DNA of 7,995 nt from Acidobacteria bacterium AH-259-L09 (GCA_027717875.1 JALLOL010000111.1:1-7995), one strand, 5' to 3'; numbered from the stretch's first letter, positions 1 through 6,948 are shown. Translations and numbers: made by a program. The notes: a model not told the origin generated them from the letters alone.

Positions 1-2
1 AA

Positions 3-1577
3 TGGGGGCTGGTGGCATTGCTGCTCATCATAGTGCCCCTGCTGGTGTACGCACCTGTAAGGGATTACCCCTTTGTCAACTATGATGATGACGTATACGT
101 CACGGGTGTTGAGCAGGTTCGGGGGGGCTTGACCTGGGAGAACGTGCGGTGGGCCATGACGACCCTGGAGGCGGCCTTTTGGCACCCGCTGACTTGGCTC
201 TCGCACCTGCTTGATGGCCAGCTTTTTGGATTGAATCCGGCCGGACATCATCTGACGAGTCTTTTCCTTCATGTCGCCAATGCCGTGCTGTTGTTTTGGG
301 TGCTGGAGCGGATGACGGGAGCGCTGTGGTGCAGTGGCTTTGTGGCGGCGCTCTTTGCGCTGCACCCGCTCAATGTGGAGTCGGTGGCCTGGGTGGCCGA
401 ACGCAAGAATGTGCTGAGTACGCTGTTTTGGCTGCTGACGATGGCGGCCTATGTGGGCTATGTGAGGAAGCCCGGGTGGAAGCGCTATTTAGGAGTGATG
501 GGGGTTTTTGTGTTGGGATTGATGGCGAAGCCGATGCTGGTGACGCTGCCCTGTGTGCTGCTGCTGTTGGACTATTGGCCACTGGGGCGGCTGGGCAAAG
601 ACTGGAAGGAACTTCGAGGGCGTCTGCCCCGGTTGGTGTTGGAAAAAGTGCCGCTGTTGGTTCCAGTGGGGGCCGTGAGCGTGTTAGCGGTCGAGGCACA
701 GTCCCAGTTCGGGGCGCTGTCGCCGTCGCAGGGCCTGACGCTGGGGGTTCGACTGGCCAACGCGGTGGTGTCCTATGGGCTTTATTTAAAAAAGATGGTG
801 TGGCCGACAGATTTGGCCGTTTTCTATCCGCATCCGGGAAGCTCCCTGAAGGCATGGTGGGTGGTTCTGGCGGCAGTGGTTCTGGTGGGTATCTCACTCG
901 GGGTCTGGTGGCGAAGACAGAGTTCTCAGTATTTAGTAGTCGGATGGCTGTGGTACTTAGGGACGCTCGTTCCGGTGAGTGGCCTGGTACAGGTGGGATC
1001 ACACGCTATGGCAGACCGTCACGCCTACGTACCTCTGGTTGGCTTGTTCATCATGGTGGCGTGGGGCGCGGCAGAAATAGCGCAGAGTGCCCATCTCAAG
1101 AGGAAATGGCTGCCAGGCACAGGTGTTTGCATGGTCATGGTACTGGCAATCCTCACTCGGGTGCAATTAAGCCACTGGCGCGGCAGCACCACACTCTTTG
1201 AGCATGCTCTTCGAACTACGACCAACAATCACGTAGCTCACAACAACCTGGGAACGGCGTTGGGAGAAAAAGGGAAATTGAAAGAGGCTATCCGACACTT
1301 TTCCAGCGCCGTGAACATTAATCCAAACTATCTCGATGCTCACATCAATCTGGGCTCGGCCTTAGCCCGACAAGGAAGATTGGATGAGGCGATCGGGTGG
1401 TACCGTCGAGCCCTTCAGCTTGCCCCTGACCACGCGGTGATCCACAACAATTTGGGATTGGCACTAATGGAAAAAGGAGAAGTGAAGGATGCAATCCACC
1501 ACTTTTCTGAGGCCATTAAAATCAAACCCGACTACCGGGAGGCTCAGGACAACCTTCGTCGACTCCAGACTAGGTAG
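3..1577 (+). CDS. TMTC-like GT-C membrane glycosyltransferase with 3 TPRs, copy 1 (5' partial)
   Basis: This is a predicted polytopic inner-membrane protein resembling the TMTC / protein O-mannosyltransferase (GT-C) superfamily. Members transfer a sugar from a polyprenyl-phosphate donor on the periplasmic side; the bacterial substrate is not known. Counting from the GTG at 12, the first helix (about 1-15) is followed by a loop with an acidic DDD at 25-27, the usual GT-C catalytic position. Then come FWHPLTW (56-62), NPAGHH (75-80), a conserved HPLNVESVAW block (118-127), and about ten further hydrophobic stretches to about 385. Three TPRs follow (407-440, 441-474, 475-508), each with the expected G8, A20 and A27, and then a short cap. 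The frame stays open to the left edge (codons for W-G-L precede the GTG). Against copies 2 and 3, about 11 N-terminal residues are missing, so the GTG at 12 is not the real start. The family call is solid; donor and acceptor are unknown. Confidence 0.82.
   Translation, partial: WGLVALLLIIVPLLVYAPVRDYPFVNYDDDVYVTGVEQVRGGLTWENVRWAMTTLEAAFWHPLTWLSHLLDGQLFGLNPAGHHLTSLFLHVANAVLLFWVLERMTGALWCSGFVAALFALHPLNVESVAWVAERKNVLSTLFWLLTMAAYVGYVRKPGWKRYLGVMGVFVLGLMAKPMLVTLPCVLLLLDYWPLGRLGKDWKELRGRLPRLVLEKVPLLVPVGAVSVLAVEAQSQFGALSPSQGLTLGVRLANAVVSYGLYLKKMVWPTDLAVFYPHPGSSLKAWWVVLAAVVLVGISLGVWWRRQSSQYLVVGWLWYLGTLVPVSGLVQVGSHAMADRHAYVPLVGLFIMVAWGAAEIAQSAHLKRKWLPGTGVCMVMVLAILTRVQLSHWRGSTTLFEHALRTTTNNHVAHNNLGTALGEKGKLKEAIRHFSSAVNINPNYLDAHINLGSALARQGRLDEAIGWYRRALQLAPDHAVIHNNLGLALMEKGEVKDAIHHFSEAIKIKPDYREAQDNLRRLQTR
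300..1094 (+). repeat. Long direct repeat, left copy (membrane core of paralog 1)
   Basis: This stretch matches 3932-4726 with a constant offset of 3632 and no net indels. By eye it is about 95% identical over the first 270 nt and less similar but still high after that. It includes an identical run of about 70 nt (495-565 against 4127-4197) and a 35-nt run (942-976 against 4574-4608). Similarity drops clearly after about 1095, just before the TPR arm. It is part of the coding sequence, not a mobile element. Confidence 0.85.
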
Positions 1578-1583
1578 AAGTTA

Positions 1584-3605
1584 ATGACCACTCCTTATAG
1601 CTTTCGCCGCAATCGGAAATGGATTGCTGCGCTGTTCTTGCTCCTCGCTACTTTCACTGTTTACTTTCCTGTCTGGCAATACGAATTTGTGGATCTGGAC
1701 GACGATCTTTACGTTGCCAATCCTCGGGTACGGCTCGGTTTGACCTGGGGGAATGTGTGGTGGGCATTGACCGCGGTGGAGGCAGGGTTTTGGCACCCAC
1801 TCACCTGGTGGTCGCACATGCTGGATTCCACCCTTTTCGGGTTGAATCCAGCCGGGCATCATCTGATGAATCTTCTCCTTCACCTCACCAATGTCCTGCT
1901 GTTGTTTTGGGTGCTTCAAGAGCTGAGTGGAGCCGTGTGGTGCAGTTTTTTTGTGGCTGCGTTGTTTGCGCTCCACCCCCTTAACGTGGAGTCGGTAGCA
2001 TGGATCGCGGAGCGCAATAATGTACTGAGCACAATGTTTTGGCTGCTGACAATGTGGGCTTATGTGGGATATGTGAGAAAGCCGGGCTGGGCACGCTATT
2101 TGAAGGTGATTGCACTGTTTGTGTTGGGATTGATGGCGAAGCCAATGCTTGTGACGCTGCCCGGTGTGCTGCTGCTGTTGGACTATTGGCCTCTGGGCCG
2201 ACTGGGAAGTTCGTGGAGCGAATTCTGGCAGAAGTTCCCAAAGCTGGGATTGGAGAAAATTCCCTTCCTGGTTCTGGCCGTGGCCAGTGGGATATTGGCC
2301 ATCCATGCGCAATATCAAATGGGTGCCATTCAGTCTCTGCAGGAATTCCCCTTCGACGTCCGGCTGGCAAACGCCCTGGTAGCCTATATGACTTATTTGA
2401 CTAAGATGATCTGGCCGGCTTACCTGGTCGTTGTCTATCCCCATCCAGGAACTTCCTTACCCGGCTGGCACATTGTGCTGGCCGGTCTGGTATTGACCAT
2501 TATTTCAGCACTGGTCTTGCGGACATCGCGCTCTTTTCCGTATCTCCTGGTGGGATGGCTGTGGTATTTGGGCACGCTGTTTCCGGTGAGTGGTCTCATC
2601 CAAGTTGGCATTCACGGGATGGCCGACCGCTACGCCTATGTACCTTTAATTGGCATATTCATTCTCTTGGTGTGGGGTTCTGCAGAATGGTTAGCCCGCT
2701 CTCGTGTACGGAAGGAGCTGTGGGTTGCAGCGGCTGTTTGCCTGCTCATTGGGCTGTCGATGAACAGCCGACTTCAGTTAGGTTACTGGCGAAATGGTGT
2801 CACCCTGCTTGAACACGCGATTCGGTCCACTGATAACAACTATCTGGCCCATAATAATCTTGGCGCAGCTCTACTGGAGCGAGGGAGATTGGATGAGGCT
2901 ATCCAGCACTTTTCAAAAGCCCTCGAGATCAAGCCCGGTAGTGCTGGAATCTTTTACAACTTAGGACTGGCGCTAAAGAGGAAGGGAGAACGAAAGAAGG
3001 CTGCTCAGTATTTTTCCAAAGCTCTTGAATTGAACCCAGGACTGGCCGAAGCCCACAACAACCTGGGAGCTATCCTGATGGCACAAGGTCAGCTCGAACA
3101 GGCGATTCAACATTTGGTAAAGGCCGTGGAAATCAACCCGACGCTCTTCGAAGCTCACAATAACTTAGGTACGACACTGGCGAAGAGCGGTCAGATCAAT
3201 GAGGCGATTGCGCATTTCTCAAAAGCCTTGGAAATCAATCCTCGTCTGGCTAAAACTCACAATAATTTGGCTGCGGCATTGGATCTGCAAGGACACTCAG
3301 AGGAGGCAATCCATCATTATCGTCGTGCCCTCCAGTTGGATCCCGGCTTTTACTTAACACACAACAACCTCGGGAAGGCGTTAATGGAAAAAGGAGATCT
3401 TGTCAGCGCAGCTCGACACTTCTCCAGGGCCATTGAAATTCAGCCCAACTTTGCCGACGCTCACTATAACCTGGGCTTGGTGAGAAGAGAGCAAGGGAGA
3501 ATTGAGGATGCCATCGAATGCTTTCACCAGGTTTTGAAAGTCAGGCCGAATGACACTCGAGCCCGGCATTCCCTCGCCCTTCTCCTGAAGAAGGAAGACC
3601 AGTGA
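1584..3605 (+). CDS. TMTC-like GT-C membrane glycosyltransferase with 7 TPRs, copy 2
   Basis: This is a complete 673-residue paralog of the flanking genes. A short basic N-terminus (RRNRK, 8-12) precedes the first helix at 13-29, consistent with a cytoplasmic N-terminus. The first loop carries DDD at 39-41. The other family landmarks are FWHPLTW (69-75), NPAGHH (88-93) and HPLNVESVAW (131-140), followed by many membrane segments to about 395. Seven regular 34-residue TPRs run from about 420 to 657, many starting AHNNLG, and a half-repeat cap ends the protein. The ATG lies 6 nt after the stop of copy 1, with a weak AGGTAG overlapping that stop, so translation is probably coupled. It is the most diverged copy: its core matches copies 1 and 3 in protein but far less at synonymous sites, except around 2120-2190. 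The TPR arm is probably a protein-binding or acceptor-recognition scaffold (inference); substrate unknown. Confidence 0.85.
   Translation: MTTPYSFRRNRKWIAALFLLLATFTVYFPVWQYEFVDLDDDLYVANPRVRLGLTWGNVWWALTAVEAGFWHPLTWWSHMLDSTLFGLNPAGHHLMNLLLHLTNVLLLFWVLQELSGAVWCSFFVAALFALHPLNVESVAWIAERNNVLSTMFWLLTMWAYVGYVRKPGWARYLKVIALFVLGLMAKPMLVTLPGVLLLLDYWPLGRLGSSWSEFWQKFPKLGLEKIPFLVLAVASGILAIHAQYQMGAIQSLQEFPFDVRLANALVAYMTYLTKMIWPAYLVVVYPHPGTSLPGWHIVLAGLVLTIISALVLRTSRSFPYLLVGWLWYLGTLFPVSGLIQVGIHGMADRYAYVPLIGIFILLVWGSAEWLARSRVRKELWVAAAVCLLIGLSMNSRLQLGYWRNGVTLLEHAIRSTDNNYLAHNNLGAALLERGRLDEAIQHFSKALEIKPGSAGIFYNLGLALKRKGERKKAAQYFSKALELNPGLAEAHNNLGAILMAQGQLEQAIQHLVKAVEINPTLFEAHNNLGTTLAKSGQINEAIAHFSKALEINPRLAKTHNNLAAALDLQGHSEEAIHHYRRALQLDPGFYLTHNNLGKALMEKGDLVSAARHFSRAIEIQPNFADAHYNLGLVRREQGRIEDAIECFHQVLKVRPNDTRARHSLALLLKKEDQ
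3591..3605 (+). promoter_or_regulatory. Shine-Dalgarno and 4-nt stop/start overlap between copies 2 and 3
   Basis: AAGGA at 3591-3595 lies 6 nt before a GTG at 3602. That GTG overlaps the TGA stop of copy 2 (3603-3605) as GTGA. The spacing and overlap support GTG as the true start of copy 3 and indicate translational coupling. Confidence 0.75.
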
Positions 3606-5314
3606 GTGATTTTTTCCGCCGCGTTCAAAACAAAAGTGGCCTCGTCGTGCTGCTTTTGGCCAGCTTAACACTCGTTGTCTATGCATCCGTGGGGAACTAC
3701 GAATTTGTCAATGTCGATGACGACCTTTTCGTTACCAGCAATGCCCGCGTTCGGGAAGGCCTAACCTGGGAGAACGTAGGATGGGCGATGAGGAGCCTGG
3801 AGGCGGCCTTCTGGCAACCGCTGACGTGGTTGTCGCACATGTTAGATTGCGAGCTTTTTGGGTTGAATCCGGCCGGACATCACCTAATGAGTGTTTTGCT
3901 GCACGTGCTGAATGTGATCCTGCTGTTTTGGGTGCTGGAGCGAATGACGGGAGCGCTGTGGTGCAGTGCCTTTGTGGCGGCGCTCTTTGCCCTGCACCCG
4001 CTCAATGTGGAGTCGGTGGCCTGGGTGACCGAGCGCAAGAATGTGCTGAGTACGCTGTTTTGGCTGCTGACGATGGGAGCGTATGTGGGGTATGTGAGGA
4101 AGCCCGGCTGGAAGCGCTATTTAGGGGTGATGGGGGTTTTTGTGTTGGGATTGATGGCGAAGCCGATGCTGGTGACGCTGCCCTGTGTGCTGCTGCTCTT
4201 GGACTATTGGCCGCTGGGTCGGTTCGGAAAAGACCGGAAGGAGCTGCGAGAGCGCCTCCCGCGGTTGGTCTTAGAGAAGATACCGCTGTTGGTTCCGGTC
4301 GCGGCGGTGAGCGTGCTGGCGGTCGAGGCACAATCCAAGGCCGGAGCCCTGCCTACCTTCGGCATGCTGCCGACAGGTGTTCGAGTGGCGAATGCGGTGG
4401 TGTCCTATGGGCTTTATTTAAAAAAGATGGTGTGGCCGACGGATCTGGCCGTTTTCTATCCACATCCGGGAAGCTCAGTGAAGGCATGGTGGGTGGTTTT
4501 GGCGGCAGTGGTTCTGGTAAGTATCTCACTTGTGATTTGGTGGCGAAGGCAGAGTTCTCGGTATTTAGTAGTGGGATGGCTGTGGTACTTAGGGACGCTC
4601 GTTCCGGTAAGTGGCCTGGTACAGGTGGGAGGGCACGCCATGGCAGACCGTTTCGCCTATGTGCCTCTCATTGGTTTGTTCATCATGGTGACGTGGGGCG
4701 CAGCAGAAATAGCGCAGAGTGCCCATTTGAAGAAACAATGGCTGGTGGCGGCGGGTATCAGCGTGGTGATGGTGTTGGCGCTGCTTACTCAGCTGCAGTT
4801 AAGCCATTGGCGCAATAGCATCGCCCTGTTCGAACACGCTTTGCAGTCCACTACGAACAATCATCTGGCCTATTCCAACTTAGGGCTCGCGTTTCTGGAA
4901 AGGGAAAGCCTGGATGAGGCTATTTATCATTTTTACAAGGCCATTGAGATAGCACCAATGTTTGCTCTGGCGCACAGCAACTTGGGAACCGCTCTACAGC
5001 GAAAAGGCATGCTTGACGAGGCCCTTGAACATTCCATCAGGGCTCTTGAAATCAATCCAGACCTTCCCGAAGCACACAATAACCTTGGAATTGTACTATT
5101 TCAAAAAGGAAGATTGAACGAAGCTTCGCAGCACTTCTCAAGGGCACTGGAAATCAAGCCTGACTACGTCCCTGCTTACTACAACTTGGGCATGGTTATG
5201 GCGGATCAGAATAGAATCAAAGAGGCCATCGAATGTTTTCGTCAGGTCTTGAAGCTGGATTCCGGTCACGCCGGAGCGCGGCGTCGACTAACTCTTCTCT
5301 CCGAACGTCGATAG
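3602..5314 (+). CDS. TMTC-like GT-C membrane glycosyltransferase with 4 TPRs, copy 3
   Basis: This is a complete 570-residue paralog starting at a GTG inside the stop of copy 2. Its layout matches copy 1 without gaps through the first TPR: first helix about 13-30, DDD at 39-41, NPAGHH at 89-94, HPLNVESVAW at 132-141 and a multi-pass core to about 398. Four TPRs follow (421-454, 455-488, 489-522, 523-556) and a basic cap ends the protein. The core from residue 110 to 375 is nearly the same as in copy 1, at DNA level too, which points to recent duplication or gene conversion. The last TPR and cap instead resemble the end of copy 2 (both contain RI-x-(E/D)AIECF and a basic cap). One oddity is that the conserved FWHPLTW motif reads FWQPLTW, with Gln72 replacing His. 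The TAG stop is the first three bases of a long hairpin. Sugar donor and acceptor cannot be read from sequence. Confidence 0.85.
   Translation: MSDFFRRVQNKSGLVVLLLASLTLVVYASVGNYEFVNVDDDLFVTSNARVREGLTWENVGWAMRSLEAAFWQPLTWLSHMLDCELFGLNPAGHHLMSVLLHVLNVILLFWVLERMTGALWCSAFVAALFALHPLNVESVAWVTERKNVLSTLFWLLTMGAYVGYVRKPGWKRYLGVMGVFVLGLMAKPMLVTLPCVLLLLDYWPLGRFGKDRKELRERLPRLVLEKIPLLVPVAAVSVLAVEAQSKAGALPTFGMLPTGVRVANAVVSYGLYLKKMVWPTDLAVFYPHPGSSVKAWWVVLAAVVLVSISLVIWWRRQSSRYLVVGWLWYLGTLVPVSGLVQVGGHAMADRFAYVPLIGLFIMVTWGAAEIAQSAHLKKQWLVAAGISVVMVLALLTQLQLSHWRNSIALFEHALQSTTNNHLAYSNLGLAFLERESLDEAIYHFYKAIEIAPMFALAHSNLGTALQRKGMLDEALEHSIRALEINPDLPEAHNNLGIVLFQKGRLNEASQHFSRALEIKPDYVPAYYNLGMVMADQNRIKEAIECFRQVLKLDSGHAGARRRLTLLSERR
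3932..4726 (+). repeat. Long direct repeat, right copy (membrane core of paralog 3)
   Basis: This is the partner of 300-1094 at a constant offset of 3632 bp. Two such repeats in direct orientation could recombine, deleting copy 2 and fusing copies 1 and 3. They could also be collapsed in a short-read assembly. Confidence 0.85.
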
Positions 5315-5381
5315 GGGGCCGTGTCTTTAAAATTTAAATTTTGGACTCAAAATTTTGGATTTTAAAAGACACGGCCCCCTA
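5312..5381. terminator. Long hairpin between convergent genes, probable bidirectional terminator or palindromic repeat
   Basis: The outer arms 5312-5333 and 5359-5381 pair over 22 bp with one bulged base. The outer part is GC-rich (TAGGGGGCCGTGTC) and the inner part AT-rich. After a small internal loop, 5336-5343 and 5348-5355 form a further perfect 8-bp stem around the tetraloop GACT. The left end is the TAG stop of the plus-strand gene, and the right end is the TAG stop of the minus-strand tyrS. Its position suggests termination from both sides. However, neither flank has a proper T-tract (only CTACTTTAAC on the right), so a REP/MITE-like element or an RNA-processing hairpin is equally possible. 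Confidence 0.6.
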
Positions 5382-6596
5382 CTTTAACTTGATTCGTCCA
5401 AACTTTCGCCTGCCGACTCTCAGAACGAAGTCAGACTCTTGGTTGGGATCGATCTGATGAGCTGGATCCTCTATTTTCTCTCCGCCAATTGAAACACCTC
5501 CCTGCCGGATGAGGCGTCTTGCGTCAGACTTTGAAGAAGAGAAATCAACCTGAACAATCAAGTCTGCCAGTGAAATGGGCGGTCCGTCGCACCGGATCTC
5601 AAATATGGGCATTTCCTGTGGATCCTCCCTCCTCTGAAAGACCCTGGCGAATTGCTCTCGTGCCTCTCGTGCTGCCCTTTCACTATGAAAATCTGTAACG
5701 ATTTGAAAGGCCAGGTCGGCTTTGACTTTCATGGGATGAAGTGAGCCGGAGTCAACTCCCGATTTCAGCTTTTGAATCTCCTGTTCTGGCAGATCCGTCA
5801 GAAGGTCAAAGTAACGCCACATCAATTCGTCACGGATTGACATCAGCTTGCCATAGATCTCCTGAGGCGGCTCGTCGATACCGATGTAGTTTCCAAGCGA
5901 CTTGCTCATTTTCTCGACCCCGTCCGTTCCTTCCAAAATGGGAGTCATCAGCAAAACTTGAGGCTGCTGGCCGAACTCTCTCTGGATATCCCGACCCACC
6001 AAGAGGTTGAACTTTTGATCGGTTCCCCCGAGTTCGAAATCTGCCTGCAGGAAAACACTGTCATAGGCCTGAGCCAGGGGGTAGAGAAGTTCGTGGATGG
6101 AGATGGGTTGATTAGATCCCATCCTTTTGGCAAAGTCATCACGCTCCAGCATCCTGGCGACGGTATACTTCGAGGACAGCCGGATCCAGTCCTCGGAGCA
6201 GAGGGAGGCTAACCAGCGGCTGTTGAAATCAATGGCTGTCTTTTCGGGATCCAGAATCTTAAAGACCTGCGTTTTGTAAGTTTCGGCGTTCTCAAGAACC
6301 TCTTCTTGCGTTAAGGGTGGTCTCGTTTTGCTTCTTCCGCTGGGATCTCCAATCCTGCCGGTGAAATCTCCGATGAGGAAAATGACGCGGTGGCCGAGAT
6401 CCTGAAAGTGCTTCATCTTGCGAAGAAGAACAGTGTGGCCCAGATGCAGATCAGGCGCTGTCGGATCGAATCCGACCTTTACCGTGAGCGGCTCTTTGGT
6501 CTTTTCCGATTTCTCCAGCTTCTTGCGAAGTTCCTCCTCGGTGATGGTCTCAGCAGCCCCTTTCAGAAGGTAAACCACTTGCTCATCGAGCGTCAT
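5379..6596 (-). CDS. tyrS: Tyrosyl-tRNA synthetase
   Basis: This is a cytoplasmic class I aminoacyl-tRNA synthetase that activates tyrosine with ATP and charges tRNA-Tyr. The 405-residue protein is full length for the TyrZ-type branch. From the chosen start it has [12 protein letters not shown] with the HIGH-type motif HLGH at 51-54, the loop [13 protein letters not shown] at 76-88, and a tyrosine-site segment YPLAQAYD (172-179). It also has GGTDQ (190-194), an intact KMSKS (229-233), and a C-terminal S4 RNA-binding domain (about 340-405). The ATG at 6596 is preferred over the in-frame ATG at 6611 because GGGAAG lies 7 nt upstream and the resulting N-terminus (MTLDEQ) fits family members. A longer open frame to 6782 reads through tandem repeats and gives a Cys-rich hydrophobic leader unlike any TyrRS. 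The gene converges on the glycosyltransferase array and its stop lies inside the shared hairpin. No T-box leader is present. Confidence 0.96.
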   Translation of the reverse strand: MTLDEQVVYLLKGAAETITEEELRKKLEKSEKTKEPLTVKVGFDPTAPDLHLGHTVLLRKMKHFQDLGHRVIFLIGDFTGRIGDPSGRSKTRPPLTQEEVLENAETYKTQVFKILDPEKTAIDFNSRWLASLCSEDWIRLSSKYTVARMLERDDFAKRMGSNQPISIHELLYPLAQAYDSVFLQADFELGGTDQKFNLLVGRDIQREFGQQPQVLLMTPILEGTDGVEKMSKSLGNYIGIDEPPQEIYGKLMSIRDELMWRYFDLLTDLPEQEIQKLKSGVDSGSLHPMKVKADLAFQIVTDFHSERAAREAREQFARVFQRREDPQEMPIFEIRCDGPPISLADLIVQVDFSSSKSDARRLIRQGGVSIGGEKIEDPAHQIDPNQESDFVLRVGRRKFGRIKLK

Positions 6597-6603
6597 CTCT
6601 GCT

Positions 6604-6609
6604 CTTCCC
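6604..6609 (-). promoter_or_regulatory. Ribosome-binding site of tyrS (decides start)
   Basis: GGGAAG on the minus strand is followed by 7 nt and the ATG at 6596. The alternative ATG at 6611 has only a poor AGGCGA upstream and would sit about 4 nt from the predicted transcription start. Confidence 0.55.
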
Positions 6610-6621
6610 ATGGGATCGCCT

Positions 6622-6627
6622 ATTATA
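6622..6627 (-). promoter_or_regulatory. -10 box of the tyrS promoter
   Basis: The minus strand reads a perfect TATAAT here, which would place transcription start near 6615 and give a leader of about 20 nt. The -35 region falls in the 8-bp tandem array, where the best candidate is TTGTTC with an 18-nt spacer (3 of 6 matches), so that half of the promoter is weak. No long structured leader, T-box or riboswitch fits in this space. Confidence 0.5.
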
Positions 6628-6632
6628 AAGAG

Positions 6633-6664
6633 CAATAGAACAATAGAACAATGGAACAATAGAA
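6633..6664. repeat. Tandem array of four 8-bp units, CAATAGAA
   Basis: Units at 6633-6640, 6641-6648, 6649-6656 and 6657-6664 read CAATAGAA, CAATAGAA, CAATGGAA and CAATAGAA. The array lies immediately upstream of the tyrS -10 box and includes the expected -35 position. Eight is not a multiple of three, and the array is not part of a plausible coding frame. Confidence 0.9.
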
Positions 6665-6672
6665 TAGCGGAG

Positions 6673-6712
6673 CCACAACACCACAGCACCACAGCACGGC
6701 GGCACCGCAGCC
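6673..6712. repeat. Second 8-bp-period array, CCACAGCA type
   Basis: The 8-mers from 6673 read CCACAACA, CCACAGCA and CCACAGCA, then two degenerate units (CGGCGGCA, CCGCAGCC). The first three units are convincing; the last two are only loosely related. It is separated from the CAATAGAA array by 8 bases (TAGCGGAG), so the 8-bp register continues unbroken from one array into the other. Confidence 0.65.
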
Positions 6713-6720
6713 CCAAGCAT

Positions 6721-6749
6721 TTGCCCGCGCAGGAGAGCCGCATGATATT
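6721..6749 (+). promoter_or_regulatory. Possible weak promoter for the small downstream gene
   Basis: TTGCCC at 6721-6726 and GATATT at 6744-6749 are separated by 17 nt, each matching 4 of 6 consensus positions. Position relative to the small gene is suitable, but such matches arise easily by chance. Confidence 0.25.
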
Positions 6750-6771
6750 CTCACCGGCATAAGGGAAAAGA

Positions 6772-6948
6772 ATGACCGTCATGAAGGAAAAAGAATTAAG
6801 AGTATTAAAACTGAAGGCCGAGTCCTTCGATCGGATTGTTGAGAAATATAAGAGTCTTCAGGCGGATGCTGGCTTTTACAGCAAAAACTGGGTGGAATTG
6901 GTTGAGGTGATTGAAGACAGACTAGAAAGATTAAGTCGAGTTCAATAA
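6772..6948 (+). CDS. Small hypothetical protein, 58 residues, charged and helical
   Basis: I do not recognise this protein. The ATG at 6772 is preceded by AAGGGA with 5-nt spacing, a good ribosome-binding site; a second in-frame ATG at 6781 has none. The product has about 12 basic and 11 acidic residues and reads as two amphipathic helices. The first is at about 5-30, rich in Lys/Glu with regularly spaced Leu/Val. The second is at about 38-56, [16 protein letters not shown] short turn with Asp, Gly, Phe and Tyr lies between them. There is no signal peptide, membrane segment or cysteine. It is transcribed away from tyrS, and a 162-nt spacer separates it from the downstream aldolase gene. The codon pattern looks coding. 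A helical hairpin that binds a partner protein is possible, but that is a guess. Confidence 0.6.
   Translation: MTVMKEKELRVLKLKAESFDRIVEKYKSLQADAGFYSKNWVELVEVIEDRLERLSRVQ

Noticed and set aside
12..14. GTG at 12 as the real start of copy 1
   Set aside because: The frame is open upstream to the window edge, and copies 2 and 3 have about 14 more residues before the equivalent position, so the start lies outside the window.
296..1201. 301-codon open frame inside copy 1, with a 345-codon counterpart in copy 3 (3781-4818)
   Set aside because: The product is Gly/Ala-rich low-complexity sequence without recognisable domains. It lies in another frame of a clearly coding region, and its recurrence in copy 3 follows from the high DNA identity between the two cores.
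1581..2444. 287-codon antisense open frame opposite copy 2
   Set aside because: It is Gln/His-rich, has no family resemblance, and lies opposite the conserved membrane core of copy 2; antisense openness fits the codon bias of the sense gene.
6633..6712. CRISPR-like array
   Set aside because: The units are 8 bp, directly abutting and without unique spacers, so these are simple tandem repeats.
6612..6771. T-box or other tRNA-sensing leader for tyrS
   Set aside because: The predicted leader is only about 20 nt and no specifier loop or antiterminator-type structure is visible.
6597..6782. N-terminal extension of tyrS to 6782
   Set aside because: It translates through two 8-bp tandem arrays, gives a Cys-rich hydrophobic leader unlike tyrosyl-tRNA synthetases, overlaps the small plus-strand gene and contains the likely tyrS promoter.
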